The position numbers and the translations under genes were made by a program. The notes below the pieces were generated by a model. That model saw only the letters and a program-made list of their open reading frames with translations, made no database searches and was not told where the DNA came from. DNA of 64,000 nucleotides from Dryomyza anilis (Eukaryota; Arthropoda; Insecta; Diptera; Dryomyzidae): positions 64,577,867 to 64,641,866 of the forward strand of contig OX638133.1 in NCBI GenBank assembly GCA_951804985.1, in the 5' to 3' direction. Positions 11,118 through 22,094 of the stretch are shown piece after piece (positions within the stretch are counted from its first letter, which is position 1; each line of letters begins with the position of its first letter).

Positions 11118-11278
11118 ATGCTGATGTTGCAATATAGCAAGCATGGAGAGTGCATCATTAAGGAAATTGGAGCAGCTTTTCGTGGTGAACATCCAACAGA
11201 TTTAACTATTGTTTGCGCAAATAAAGTGACATTATATGCTCATAAGCTTGTACTTGCAGCAGCAAGTCCCTTTATAAG
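11118..11278 (+). CDS. ken: ken, coding exon 1 (start of BTB domain)
   Basis: This exon encodes residues 1-53 plus two bases of codon 54 of the transcription factor Ken (Ken and barbie), a nuclear DNA-binding repressor related to vertebrate BCL6. From genetics in Drosophila it dampens a subset of JAK/STAT target genes and is needed for terminalia development. The start [13 protein letters not shown] and the following [15 protein letters not shown] match the known N-terminus of the fly protein, which fixes the start codon. BTB/POZ sequence begins at about residue 25 (HPTDLTIV...[12 protein letters not shown]). The exon ends ATA-AG at a consensus donor (AG|gtatt at 11,278-11,279). The two leftover bases complete an Arg codon with the first base of the exon at 27,076. 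Reading through the donor gives a short nonsense tail, so splicing is required. Confidence 0.95.
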
Positions 11279-11459
11279 GTATTTTAAACCCATTTTTATT
11301 TTAAAACGTTTTTACACTCAAAAAAATAATGTATTAAAATTAATACAATTTATGCACTTGTTTCAAAAAAAAATATTTTTAATACATATCAATTACATTT
11401 GTATTTATTTTTTACTTTTTAATGAAAAATTCGCTTGTTTTCTTTTTTAATTTTTTAAT

Positions 11460-11685
11460 TTAATTGATTAATTCGATTAAAATAAGACTGCTCGCGACCA
11501 CGTCCTAAACTGAACTAAAAACTTATTACATTTTTATCATTAAAATAAAGCTTAACTTAATTACTGCTTACGCTGCATTCCTTTAAGCGCGCCAATGTTC
11601 CCACGCTCGCCGGTATGCACCGGATACGCGTGCAAGTGCTAGACACATCGTCAGCACCTTTTTCGGTTACACCCGCTGCATGCTC
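11460..11685 (-). repeat. 3' LTR of the errantivirus-type element (end truncated)
   Basis: Matches 18,584-18,809 along its full 226 bp. Just inside the element, 11,686-11,695 reads as the polypurine tract aagagggagg on the minus strand. The 5' LTR copy continues about 60 bp further before the primer-binding site, and that part has no counterpart left of 11,460, so the 3' LTR seems to have lost its distal end. No target-site duplication is recognisable as a result. Confidence 0.85.
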
Positions 11686-11716
11686 CTCCCTCTTGAAATA
11701 TCTGCGTCCCGCAGAT

Positions 11717-13147
11717 CTAGTTATGGAATGTGCTGCTGGCCTCGATGATCGGTGGTAGGTGAGCTGCATGAAGTTGAAGTGGTGGCATGTGCGACTTCTT
11801 CGTAACCTTTCGCCAAAATAAAGCGATAGCAAATAATATCAGGATCAGCGTTGTCAAATCTGTGAAAGTTGACAGATTGAGCCGATTAGCCAATTGTCCC
11901 ATCCGAGCGATGTTTTTGAGACTGATCTCATGGACGTAGTCTATGTTGACCTTGGTACCTTGGCTAGAGAAATTAGTCAGTACCGCTGGTAACACCTGGG
12001 AAGTTATTGATGAATGCAGTGAGAATGTCTCGTTATTGAGCCATATGGTTTCCTTGTGTAGTTGGATGACGAATGACCCATTAAGTTTTCGGGATGAATT
12101 TCATGTTTTAAGTTCACCTCTGAAATTCGTTAGGAACAGAATGTTCTCGTTCAAAAGCTCCACAATTTCTTTTTTTATTGAGCTTGTATCTGCACTGTGC
12201 GTTGCCTCCTTTGAAAGCTCTGGGGATGCACGAATTTTCATCAAGTTTTTCCAAAGATGTCATACTGCATACTGATGCGTTTGCAATGACTAAACAATCA
12301 TCGATTAGACCATATGTCTCGTTGTGGTTCAATAGCAATTTCGAATAATCAAGGTCCACTTGAGTGTCGTTCAGTATCGCAGCACGGCTACTAACTAAAT
12401 GATAAGGGCTCATTCTAACCTTTGGCACTGCGAGGACGTACAACATAAGAGTTCCATTCGTGTACACTGATGGCTGACCAAATTCGATAGCCTCTATCAT
12501 CTTCTGATACGGCAAGGTTTCTAGTTCATCTAACACGGTGTTGACTTCTCCTGCGTCTAACAAATTACTGTTGACTATTCCTTTTTTAGACATTTGACAA
12601 GCTCTGACTACTTCATTGACACCTTCTTTCAGTATAAGGATTTTGTTGAGCAGGTGGTAACCTTTTTCGTTCGTGTCCTTTTTTTTCAATCATGTTGTTA
12701 AGGCGGTCCACCATTTCGTTGACCCTGCTGATGAGTTCGCTTGATGTAGCTAAAACCCGGCTGTTGATTTTAAACTGATCATTATTATTTTTGACGATGG
12801 CTGCTTGACTTTGCAAAATTTTATCCCAACCTGCCAACCACTTCCAGGAAGATCCAATCCAATTAATTGACCGTGGTGCTCTGCGTCTATGTCTTCGTAA
12901 CTCGTCGAGCCTCTGTTTGGTCTGGGCCAGATGGAATTCAAGGATCAGACGTAACCCTTCTTCTTTAACATCCTGTTGAATAACCTTCTCCGTATCAGCA
13001 ACGGCATCTGCGTAATGTTGTAGATCGATAGTATGGACGAGCTTGAAATATCCGTTAGTTATCCAGGCTGTCCCGTCTCGAACGGTAACCACGGGTGAAT
13101 TGTAACTGAAAACATGCAACGCGTCTGCAGCAGCTATCAGGATTAGT
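11717..13147 (-). pseudogene. Errantivirus env-like gene, broken
   Basis: The gene product in active relatives is a membrane glycoprotein of the fusion-protein type. The upstream frame (13,147-12,613) begins with a short hydrophobic, signal-like stretch. It has a basic tract RRHRRR about 75-80 residues after the Met at 13,119, which looks like a furin-type cleavage site, followed by a hydrophobic segment. A second frame (12,689-12,114) carries several cysteines and N-glycosylation motifs (NGT, NDT, NAS). A third (11,995-11,717) contains the membrane anchor (TLILILFAIALFW) and a short tail with KK. These lie in different frames, so at least two frameshifts separate them and no full envelope protein can be produced. 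Confidence 0.85.
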
Positions 13148-13558
13148 CTGAAAGTTTATATAAATACATTCTTTTCTACCACTGTTACTTTTGAATGATG
13201 TGAAACAATCTAAAAGAATTTTCACTAATTACTAGATTTATAATAAGTTTAAGTATTTGTTATTTTTGAATGATGCGAGAATATAAAAAATCTTAAAGAA
13301 TTTATATTATTTATTGGGTTTACAATAAGTAAACGTGGCCGTTGATATCTTTTAATATATTATTATGATTAATTATAAAGTAATAAAGTAATAAAAATCG
13401 AATGGTTTTAATGATCTAATTGATTTAATACCATACTTTTTATTTTATTTTTTATTTTTTTTTTATTATTTAAAAAATTAAATGTATGTGAAACATTTTA
13501 ATGAATTTTTTTCTTATAAAGTTTCTTATAAAGTTTTCAGTTTTAAGATATTGAGGAG

Positions 13559-14262
13559 TTAATTGCTATGTAAATGTTTCTTAGCGATTATATTTTTGAT
13601 GAGGGATTTGTGAACCCTCTTTCCGCTAACCGTCAGAACAGTAACTTTATTGTTTTTCTTGACTATCTCTCGTCTGAAAAGAGCCTTATGCTTTCCCTTA
13701 ATGCCTTTTATTGCGACAAATATTGTCTCGCCTGGCCTAAAACTTTTTGGCGAAGGGTGTGACCTATTTGCTTTTTCGTTTTGGAGCAATAATTTCTTTT
13801 CAATTAAACCTCTGAGGTCGGAATTTACCTTGGCACGAAAATTTGTTAAGTTTTGGTAATTTATTCTCACTGTCCTGTTAAAAAACAATATCACTCGGTT
13901 TTTTATTTGTGACGGAGTGTATCGTGTTGTTATATCTGTCTACCGCTACATAAACCAATTCTTTCATGTTAAGTCTTACACTTTCATTTTGATTGCAACG
14001 GTAAATCTCTAACACGGTAGAAATAATATCGCTCGAGAATTTAGGCTTTGTTTTCCTTTGCATTTCGACGCGCTCTCCTATGCTCTGTCTCGATGATGTG
14101 GAATCTGTGTTCTTCGTTTTTGACATCTTCCACTACTCTTTGTGTCACGCGTATTTTATATTTATTAAAATTTGATAAGTAAATTTCCTGTAACAGAGCT
14201 AAATATTGTTCCGGTATTTTAATTCCGTTAACGAAATTAGGGTTAAGATATTCTCTCAACAA
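13559..14262 (-). pseudogene. Pol integrase remnants, catalytic core missing
   Basis: The first frame (14,262-14,041) ends with HIIETEHRRARRNAKENK, resembling the histidine part of the N-terminal zinc-binding region. The next frames (14,126-13,878 and 13,894-13,559) correspond to the end of the core, around MKELVYVAVDRYNNTIHS and KKPSDIVF, and to the C-terminal domain. The intervening DDE catalytic core, normally well over 100 residues, is not present in any frame. This is an internal deletion rather than simple decay. Confidence 0.8.
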
Positions 14263-14639
14263 ACATATGAGGTCATTTTTGGCAAAATTTGGATTTGAAA
14301 TATATAATCGAATAAATCCAGGGTGAGGAGTCTCTTGGGAAAGTAATTCAGCTTTCTCTTGAAAAATTAGTTTATTTCAAAATACATTGATGGGAACTTC
14401 GACGTGTGGGATCAAATCCGATGAATCCTGTTCTGCGCTGTGCGCTGTAACAGCGTTTGATTGTATGTTGGTTCAATTGGTTGGTTCAACGTTGGTTCAA
14501 TCGGCTCTCTGGTCTCACTGGCCGTATCAGTACAATAATTACCCTCAGAAGCTGTATTGGTGTAAGAGTCTCCTTCGCTTGCGATTTCCGTGGAAGAACC
14601 TAAATGGTTTTGAGCCTCGAAAGAGCGTCAGCAACATAA

Positions 14640-14995
14640 TTTGATTTACCTGGTTTGTAAATCAATTTGTGATTATACTCCTCGATACGCGCTTTCCACC
14701 TCTTTAATTTAGCATTGTAGTTTCTATTTCCCAATGCATAAGTAAGGGGTTGATGATCAGTGAAAATGCGTATTTTGCTCGAGCCATAAATATATGACCT
14801 TAAGTTGTCAAGGGCTCAAACTATGGCAAGCATTTCCTTTTCATTCGTTGCATAATTTTCCTCCGTTGAATTAAGGGAACGGGAGATGTATTTGACGCGT
14901 CAGTTGTTAAATTAAATGGTTCTTTAAAATTTGGAAAAATTAGAACTTCGGATGAAGCTAACATTATTTTCAAAGTCTCAAAGGCTTTCACATCG
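14640..14995 (-). pseudogene. Pol RNase H remnant
   Basis: Minus-strand frames show FPNFKEPFNLTTDAS, the start of the RNase H domain with its first catalytic Asp, then FSLTDHQPLTY-like sequence near 14,750 and RWKARIEEY-like sequence near 14,690. Stops and frame changes occur throughout and the domain is shorter than usual. Confidence 0.7.
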
Positions 14996-15720
14996 TCACT
15001 TTTTAATTCGATGGGGACTTTTTTTTGACTGATTGGCTTTTATCTGATCATTTTGTCCTCTCGTCAAATTTATGAGTGGCTTTGCGACCTTTGCTTCTTC
15101 GCGAATGAATTTGCGATAATAAGAGGTCATTCCTAAAAACTTTTTTAAGTCTTTTAAGTTATCGGGAGGAAGGATTTGTTGAATGGCTGTTACCTTTTTT
15201 TGGTCGGCTTTAATACCTTCAGGACATACGACATATCCCAGAAACTCAACCTCGGTCTTCATAAATTTGGTTTTTTCCAGGTTGACTTTTAAATTACATT
15301 CTAACAACCGAGAAAATACCGTATCGACATTCTGGAGATGTTCTTGTTCATCTTTGCCGAAAACAATGATGTCATCGATATAAACATAACAGATTCGACC
15401 AACGAATTCCCTCAACACATCGTCAATCATCCTTTGGAAAATTGCCGGCGCATTTCTGAGACCAAAAGGAAGTTTCAAAAACTCATACTTCCCGTTGAGC
15501 GTTGGAAAAGCCGTCTTAGGAATATCCGAAGCTTTCATCGAGATCTGGTGGAACCCAGAAGTCAAATCGATGGTCGTAAAGAACTTTGCGTCACCTAAAC
15601 TTGTAAAGATTGAAGTTATATCCGGAATAGGGTACGTGTCGCCTGTTGTGACAAAATTTATTCGCTTGAAATCGACTACCATACGATATTGCTTTTCGCC
15701 ACTTGGTTTTGGCTTTTTAG
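14996..15720 (-). pseudogene. Pol reverse transcriptase domain, largely readable
   Basis: A 228-residue open frame carries the RT palm and thumb. It includes FFTTIDLTSGFHQI (first catalytic Asp, residue 39), LPFGLRNAPAIFQR (residues 70-84) and YVYIDDIIVFG with the YIDD catalytic box at residues 101-104. The thumb motif FLGYVV follows, then LKKFLGMTSYYRKFI. These are diagnostic of Ty3/gypsy RTs. The frame runs straight into a stop after the thumb, and the N-terminal part before the Met is separated by a stop near 15,730. It is the best preserved piece of the element. Confidence 0.92.
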
Positions 15721-15739
15721 GGACAATTTATATTGGTGA

Positions 15740-16400
15740 GTTATAAGGGCTTTTGGAAGGTCGAATGATGCCTTCGGATAGTAATTCATTGATTTGTTTT
15801 TCGACCTCTTCCCTCATACACACAGGGTATGGGTAACTTTTAGTATAAATTGGTTCTTGAGTTGTAGTTTTTATTTCGCCGAGTACATTGGTTCTAACAG
15901 ATTATCCAGCTTTTATTGGTTCGAAAAGGAATTCATATTTTTTATCAGTTTATATATTGTAGTTTTAGCGTTGTCCGTCGTTTGGTCATTTATTATGAAA
16001 TTTATTTGTTCAGTAATCTTATTTTTTATAGGAATACTTATATTAGGACTTAAAAACAAAATGTTCTTTTTGTTGTCAATAACTGCCTCTAATTCTTTAA
16101 GTGTGTCATCTCCAATTATTTTATCGAAAGAAGAAAGACCCGGTAACACGAAAAAGCTAATAAAGTTGTTATTTCCAAACTTTTTGAAAAATCTCCCTAT
16201 TAATTTGTGGTTAATTGTAATATTGCCTGCGGCTGAATGAATTGAGAAAGGGGTTTGCAAGGCAATCTAAAGTTTCTTTAATAAAATTTTTGTTTGTCCC
16301 AGTATCTATCAAAAAATTTAATGCTTTTTCCATTTTTTGTGAAATACTCTATATATGGAAGGCTGGAGAGGCGCTTTCCATTATATTTTTCCTCGCTTTC
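15740..16400 (-). pseudogene. Pol protease and linker to RT, broken
   Basis: A minus-strand frame around 16,300 contains FLIDTGTNKNFI, the aspartic protease active site with the DTG triad at 16,306-16,298. An in-frame stop lies about 15 codons upstream and a frame change occurs about 10 codons downstream. The following frame (16,260-15,913) matches the protease C-terminal half and linker (GDDTLKELEAVIDNKKN). The protease normally matures Gag-Pol and could not be made here. Confidence 0.78.
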
Positions 16401-16479
16401 TATATTGTTGTTGGCGTTGTTGTCGTCGCCTCTCACTTCCTCTTCGAAATTTTCAACTTCTAAGTTGTATAGACGCTAT

Positions 16480-17526
16480 TGTTTCCTTGGGTAATTTCCC
16501 CAAGAAGTACTACGCTTGAGCCCATTTCCAGGATGGTTCATGTAATTCACCTGTCTAGTTTGCATAGAGCGGTCCACATCCATCTTCACAGCTGGCTTAG
16601 GATTGTTAGGACGCGGAGGTGTGGTCGATTGCCACGGTTTGTCATTAAAGTTGCCATTGGGATGATGAGGGGTAGGTCCTGATCTAAATGGGTTTAAATT
16701 ACCGTGAAATGTTTTTTTTTAAGGGACTGGGGCTGCCTGATGATAGTTCACCGGAACCGCTACTTTGTTTGGGACACGTGAATGTATGATATTATTGCGA
16801 AGGCCTAAGTTCTGCAACTCCAGACAAGCTAAGTAAGCTTCGGGCAGAGTCCTTGGTTTTTGTATAATCAACATGAGTGACATTTCCACGTTGAGTCCGC
16901 GAATAAAAACGTCCAACGCACGATTTCTGTACGTTTCCACCAAAACCGTGATAGTTTCCTGTGCATAATTCCCAGTTTTCACTTTATTGATGATTAGTGA
17001 AAACTGATGGTTAACAGCAGCATAGAATTCGTCGATATTCGAGTTTATTTGAGTCAACTGACTCAGCTGGTGCTCCAACGTACTGATATCTCTTTTATCA
17101 GCGTAATGTAAAGATAAAATACGTTTAATAGTTCCCCAATCTTCGTCAAAGACATTATATGGCACTAAAGCAGTGTCAGCGGCATCCCTGATTTTTTGTC
17201 TTATGTGCCTTAGGATAGCCCGGTATATCGGTTTGTCACGGACGATCTCATAATCAGTGTGGAAGCCATACTTCCACACTGTGGACCCAAGACAAATACT
17301 GAGTAGGACTTTCTTCGAAAGGTCTTAGCTCCTTCACGCAATCAGGGAGTTTATCAATTTCTCGTAATTCCTGCTCGGTTCTAGTTTTTTGCAAAGCATA
17401 ACTAGGTTCTTCCGTATAAAATTGTCTTCCTACCCTAGCGCCCTTTCTTTCTTCCATACTATTGAAACGCTCACCTAATTTTCTTACTTCTTCAGTAAGC
17501 TGCGTATTTCCCTCTATTGCTAACAA
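16480..17526 (-). pseudogene. Errantivirus gag, frameshifted
   Basis: Two overlapping minus-strand frames make up the capsid precursor. The first (17,526-17,254) has a charged coiled-coil-like start and LRPFEESPTQYLSWVHSVE. The second (17,279-16,719) continues with DWGTIKRILSLHYADKRD, TLEHQLSQLTQ, EFYAAVNHQFSLI and ALDVFIRGL, typical of gypsy-group Gag. The switch at about 17,260 is a frameshift. No CCHC knuckle is seen in the polar tail to 16,480, which is normal for this group. Confidence 0.88.
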
Positions 17527-18523
17527 TAGCCTCTTAACTGCTGCAGGATAGCATTAACGGCTCCTGTCAGGTCTGTCAGCGATTTTCGCATTTCTTCCAT
17601 TTTTAATTTTACTTTATAGTTCTGACGGGTTTTTTTCTTTTAAAGGAAACTTGCCTTATATCCTTATTTGTTAGTGGATTTAGTTGTTTTATTTTCTTGT
17701 TCGTTGTGGCACTCACAGCATCAACATTTCTAACTTGTCTAGTGGCGTGTTGATCTGGAAAATTAAAAGATATTTTTAGTTCATACAAATAATTTGTAGT
17801 CAGTCAAGGAAGCGCCGCACTATCCCTTTTAGAAGTCCACGTTTATGCTTGTGGACGACCTACTCAGGCGCAGTTAACTTCACGGCTTATCGGATAACAT
17901 TTTGTGATCTCCTAAATATGCAGATTGTTTTTTAGGCAATCAATCACCAGATGAATCCACAAAGCACTATAGACTGACTTTGGCCCAATTTTGGGTTTAG
18001 TTTAATATTGAGCTTAAATTAATGCATCTCATACTTTTACTATTTTTTTATTCAATTATATATATATCTTTTATTAGGTTATATCCTTTGAGCTACCCCG
18101 TAGGACTCGCAGGATAAAGATATAATATGTTATTTGCAATTTATTTTATTTTTTAGATTAATTTTCTTTCTTTGACAGTGGTGCAGAGTTGGACTGAATT
18201 TATTTTCTTCATATCCTGTCACAGTTTACTGCACACTGTCATTGTATAAAAAAATTGCTTCTGAGAACTGTGGCGATGGCTTAATTCTTCGTTATCACTT
18301 TTATCACTTTTTTATTGATTAAAATTTCTGTATTATTTTTTTTATTACTAAACTGTTACGTGTGCTCTTTTTTGTATTATAATTTTCTTTGATTTTCCTG
18401 AGATTTTCCATAAAACCCCTTACCACTGGTGGGGGGAAGCTTTACTGAATTATTTTTATTTAAACACACTTTTTCACCCTTTTTCGCCACAGGACCTCAT
18501 TAAGGTACCCGTTGGGCCGCCAA
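17527..18523 (-). other. 5' leader of the errantivirus-type element with primer-binding site
   Basis: About 1 kb of noncoding AT-rich leader upstream of gag. At 18,508-18,522 the minus strand reads TGGCGGCCCAACGGG, close to the complement of the tRNA-Lys 3' end used by gypsy, with one inserted G. This places the true 3' border of the 5' LTR near 18,524. Confidence 0.65.
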
Positions 18524-18809
18524 CTGGCCGAACTTTTATCCTCACCAATCAAAGAGAATTTCTATTGTACATACACAAGTTTATTAATTGATTAATTCGA
18601 TTAAAATAAGACTGCTCGCGACAACGTCCTAAACTGAACTAAAAACCTATTACATTTTTATCATTAAAATAAAGCTTAACTTAATTACTGCTAACGCTGC
18701 ATTCCTTTAAGCGCGCCAATGTTCCCACGCTCGAAGTTATGCACCGGATACGCGTGCAAGTGCTAGACGCATCTTTAGCACCTTTTTCGGTTACACTCGC
18801 TGCATGCTC
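18524..18809 (-). repeat. 5' LTR of the errantivirus-type element
   Basis: The outer 226 bp (18,584-18,809) is shared with the 3' LTR. The inner 60 bp reaches to the primer-binding site and is not retained in the other LTR. At about 286 bp it is short for the group. It would contain the promoter of the element, firing opposite to ken. Confidence 0.8.
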
Positions 18810-19606
18810 GTCGTAACTTCCATGGCTTTTGTTTTTGCAAAAATAATCCAATTTCATTTATATGTTTTGTGTGAATTATTGTGTCAGGTTGAGTTTTTTC
18901 TACATAAGTAAACTTTATGCATTTCTGATCAGTGATTTATAAGGATATTTATTAAGGATATCTCTTAATAAGGCAAACTAACTCACTTGGTATGCGTTTT
19001 TATTTATTAGTATGCGTCTTTATAAATTAAAAATATAATTAAACTGTCTAAAACTTTTTAATCATCTTTGTCTATTTAATCTATAATGTGTATAATATTG
19101 ATATACAAATTTAGTTAAAAAAAAATGTTTCTTCTGGAATTTGAACCAACATCTCCCGGGTACATGACCCGAGTTCTCACAGTTGTGGCAACTGAAATAT
19201 AAAAAACATTTTTATTCAATTGGTAAATTTATATGAAGTAAATAAGTAATAAAAGAAGACAAAAGAGCAAAAGAAAGAAAAAAGGAAAGGAGAGGGAAAA
19301 CGAATAAAAAAAAGTACAAAAGTGTACTTATTTTTCTGGGCAGCTAAATAATTGCAATTACAGTAATTTTAAGACAAATTTATTTAAAAATTGATTGATA
19401 CAAAAACAAAAATGTATTTTCATATTTATTTAAAATATAATTAGTACAATAAGATACAGTTTCGTTATTTCTTAGTACAACATAAAAGTATTTATCATCA
19501 ACGTTAACATACAAATATAATTAATTCAGAGAATAAGAAATAACAATAGAAAATAAGTTAAAAAAGACTAAATTAATTTTGGGCTTAAGTTAGGTAATAA
19601 GGCAAT
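18810..19606. other. Intronic AT-rich sequence with a tRNA-like B-box region
   Basis: No gene. On the minus strand at about 19,200-19,130 a tRNA-like piece is visible: an anticodon-arm-like stem CGGG/CCCG followed by TTGGTTCAAATTCCAG, which fits an internal pol III B box. The D-arm part is poor, so this is more likely a tRNA-derived SINE relic than a tRNA gene. Confidence 0.45.
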
Positions 19607-20541
19607 AGGGGTACACATTTCACTTCGTATGTGCGTATCTCGCCTATCTCGTAAAGTTATTGACATTAATAACCTTTTATAAAATCTGAGCATTTGAATT
19701 TCGTATCGTTTGAATTGTCAAAAATTATTCAACAGCAACAATGTGCAGATTTGAAAAATCAAAAAAGGTGCTACATTTCACTTTATAAATGGTCTTTCAC
19801 ATGCGCAACAAAAAAGAAATGCATTAAAAATTTGCATGGGCATCTAGGTTCCAATTTTCGGTGTTTGACATAACATAGACAAAACATTCATCATACCGCA
19901 TCCCAGCAGCAGTTCACTACAACATTTTTAACACGACGCGAAACATACATTTTTATTAGAACGATTGACTTAACTATGAATCATGCAACAACACAAAGAC
20001 TCATTTTTGATAGCCGCGCCACGTAATAACGGAGGATAAATTGAATTTCGGGTTCTCAGGTCACAATAGACCGATCATGCCAATTCAGACAGCTTAGATA
20101 TATAAGTAATCTAAATCCAAAGTTTCATTGCTCTAGCTCTTCAACTTTCTCTGTAATCGTGATTTCAACAGACAGACAGAAGGACAGACAGACAGACGGA
20201 CATCTCTAAATCGACTCAGGAGGTCATGCTGATCAAGAATATATATACTTTTCCATACCGGAGATGCTTTTTTCAGGGTGTTACAATCGGCGTACCAAAC
20301 TGAATATACCCTTTCACTCATAGTGTAGGGTATAAAAATTAAAAATATTCAGAACTTTTTGTTTATAAAATTAAATGTAAAAAAATATACGCAAATAGAT
20401 ACGAGAGCTACGAGACCATTTCATTGCGTATATTGCGTAGAGTTGAGTAATTTAATTTTCATACAAAAATCTTACGCTACATACGCAGCTACAAAGAATA
20501 CGCAATATACGAGACTTACGCAGGTTGACATGTGTACCCCT
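19607..20541. mobile_element. 935-bp TIR element with AGGGGTACACAT ends
   Basis: The left end AGGGGTACACATTTCA and the right end, read inward, AGGGGTACACATGTCA match at 15 of 16 positions, with weaker similarity beyond. The trinucleotide aat flanks both sides (19,604-19,606 and 20,542-20,544) and may be a 3-bp target duplication. No ORF. A copy of the hairpin-ended dispersed repeat lies inside (20,050-20,334). Confidence 0.6.
20050..20334 (-). repeat. Hairpin-ended dispersed repeat, partial copy
   Basis: Ends in tagtgtagggtata. The same family recurs at 25.07, 37.07, 39.46 and 39.78 kb and in every array unit. Shared words include ccataccggagatgct, cggcgtaccaaactgaatat, a (GACA/GACG)n run and aatcgactcaggaggtcatg. 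The outer end can fold as TATACCC/GGGTATA with an inner CACT/AGTG stem. I recall similar GTCCGTC-containing repeats dispersed in Drosophila but cannot give a family name. Confidence 0.7.
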
Positions 20542-20589
20542 AATATAAAAAAAGAAATTTTATAGATGTTTTATATAACAGGCAGAAAA

Positions 20590-21560
20590 CAAAACAAAAG
20601 TTATGAATTCATAAAGTAAAACATAACAGAAAGCTTAAAGTTATTTGTACTGGCAATAGTTTTAATAGTAGTCGGTAATGAATTCCAAAGTTTGATGGCA
20701 TTGATGAAAAAAAAATCGTTTTGAATTTAGATATTTATATTTAGGCACAATTAAATTATGGATTCTTGTCGAAATACTGAAACGTAGTTTTTGATAAAGG
20801 TATGATGGAGTCTTCAAATGTATTAATTTACGTAGAAATATTCAGTTTCTTGCATTTAAGTAGTCAATAATGTCACAGCCTAGTATTTCTTTTCTTTTCG
20901 CTGAGACATGCTCAAAGCGTCTCATGTTAAACACACAGCGAGTTACATCATTGAAAGCAACTATAATTTTGTGCGACGCGTGTGAATCGAGATTACTATA
21001 TATTAGTTCAGAGTACGTGATTATGGGAATTATAAGTTGAACGGCCAGTCTCTTTTTAGTCAGAATAAGGGTAAATGGCGCAGATAACCGAAGACAACGA
21101 AGGTTAAAATAAATGCGTTTAAGTATATTGTTAACATGATCAATACAGGAATGTTTATAATTCATATAAAAACCTAAACTTTGTGAACTATTTACAGTTT
21201 AGTGTCATTTAAATATATATGTGGTATTATACTTACGTACGACTTTTAAGCATTAAGACATAAATCATTTTTAGAGGCCCACATGTAAATGGCACTCAAG
21301 TCATCACTCAGTCTACAACACAAATCCTCAATAAGACCTATACGGTTAGATAAATATAATTGAATATCTTCCGCGTAAGCATGAATCATAAAATTATTGC
21401 ACACTGTAAAAATGTCATTAATGAAAATACTGAATAATAGGGGCCCGAGGATTGATCCTTGTGGCACACCTGCTTTAATATCCATGTAATCAGAAAACAA
21501 ATTGCTAATTTTTACCCGTTGCATTTTTCTACTAAGATAGTTAGCAATTAAGGGGCCTAA
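20590..21560 (-). pseudogene. Jockey-like non-LTR retrotransposon fragment (RT 3' part)
   Basis: The frame at 21,524-21,246 has the RT box GVPQGSILGPLLFSIFIND and then HAYAEDIQLYLS, in which the catalytic YADD is changed to YAED. The frame at 21,165-20,842 continues with the region typical of jockey-superfamily tails (QLIIPIITYSELIYSNLD, NMRRFEHVSAKRKEILGCD, DYLNARN). The RT N-terminal part and endonuclease are absent, so this is a 5'-truncated copy, the usual outcome of aborted reverse transcription. Frame breaks show it is old. Confidence 0.82.
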
Positions 21561-21952
21561 AAAAAAGTGTCATGTCTTGCGTAAAGTCGGACTGAAAATT
21601 ACAAAAATTTAAAAGGTGACTTCAAGGTCACGTCGAAACCCCTTTTTTCAAACATAATTTCCTGGCAAAATTAAATTTGCATAAACTTAAACTCTCTTAC
21701 ATATACCTGCCATGCAAAATAAAAAGATAGTAACTCAAGTTACTATGTTTTTATTTTATTACATTATCCAATTACCAAATTCTGAGTTGGTTCTGCTAAT
21801 CACTCGGCTGATTTGATATGTATTGAATAATTAGTAAAATAATACAAAAATGATCAATTATACTCTGCACGAAAGAGTTTTTATCACATATATTTTGAAT
21901 TACGTACAATTTATGACATTTGACAAAAACACAAAATTAACAATTACTTAAG

Positions 21953-22090
21953 TAGCCGCGGTAGCTCAGTGGTTAGTGCCTGGACTGGGGCTAACAACAT
22001 CTTTTCATAGAAACATGTTTCTATACCGCGCTACCTCTTGGCAATAAATGGTAAACCTACGAGAGTAAAACATTGCCTATGAAAAGCTTT
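21953..22090 (+). mobile_element. tRNA-derived SINE, deleted copy
   Basis: Starts tagccgcggtagctcagtgg, with an intact pol III A box (TAGCTCAGTGG). Compared with the full copy at 33,342-33,622 it lacks about 20 bp containing the B box between ttagtg and cctggactgg, and it is cut short after the cctatgaaaagc segment. It cannot be transcribed from its own promoter as it stands. Confidence 0.78.
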
Positions 22091-22094
22091 GAAT

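Larger units (their letters stand above)
11460..18809 (-). mobile_element. Errantivirus-type Ty3/gypsy retrotransposon with gag, pol and env, inactive
   Basis: Two direct repeats of 226 bp (11,460-11,685 and 18,584-18,809) differ at about ten positions, roughly 95-96% identical. Between them, on the minus strand, lie gag (17.5-16.5 kb), a protease/RT/RNase H/integrase region (16.4-13.6 kb) and an env-like region (13.1-11.7 kb), the order of gypsy-group insect endogenous retroviruses. A primer-binding-site-like sequence related to tRNA-Lys lies at 18,508-18,522, and a polypurine tract (aagagggagg, minus strand) abuts the 3' LTR. All three genes are broken by stops and frameshifts, and the integrase core is missing. 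The insertion is antisense inside the ken intron. LTR divergence shows it is not recent. Confidence 0.92.

Noticed and set aside
17905..17930. Su(Hw)-type insulator site in the errantivirus leader (ctgcatatttagg on the minus strand)
   Set aside because: Only one site resembling the TGCATA core was seen. The gypsy insulator needs a cluster, and a single match is expected by chance.
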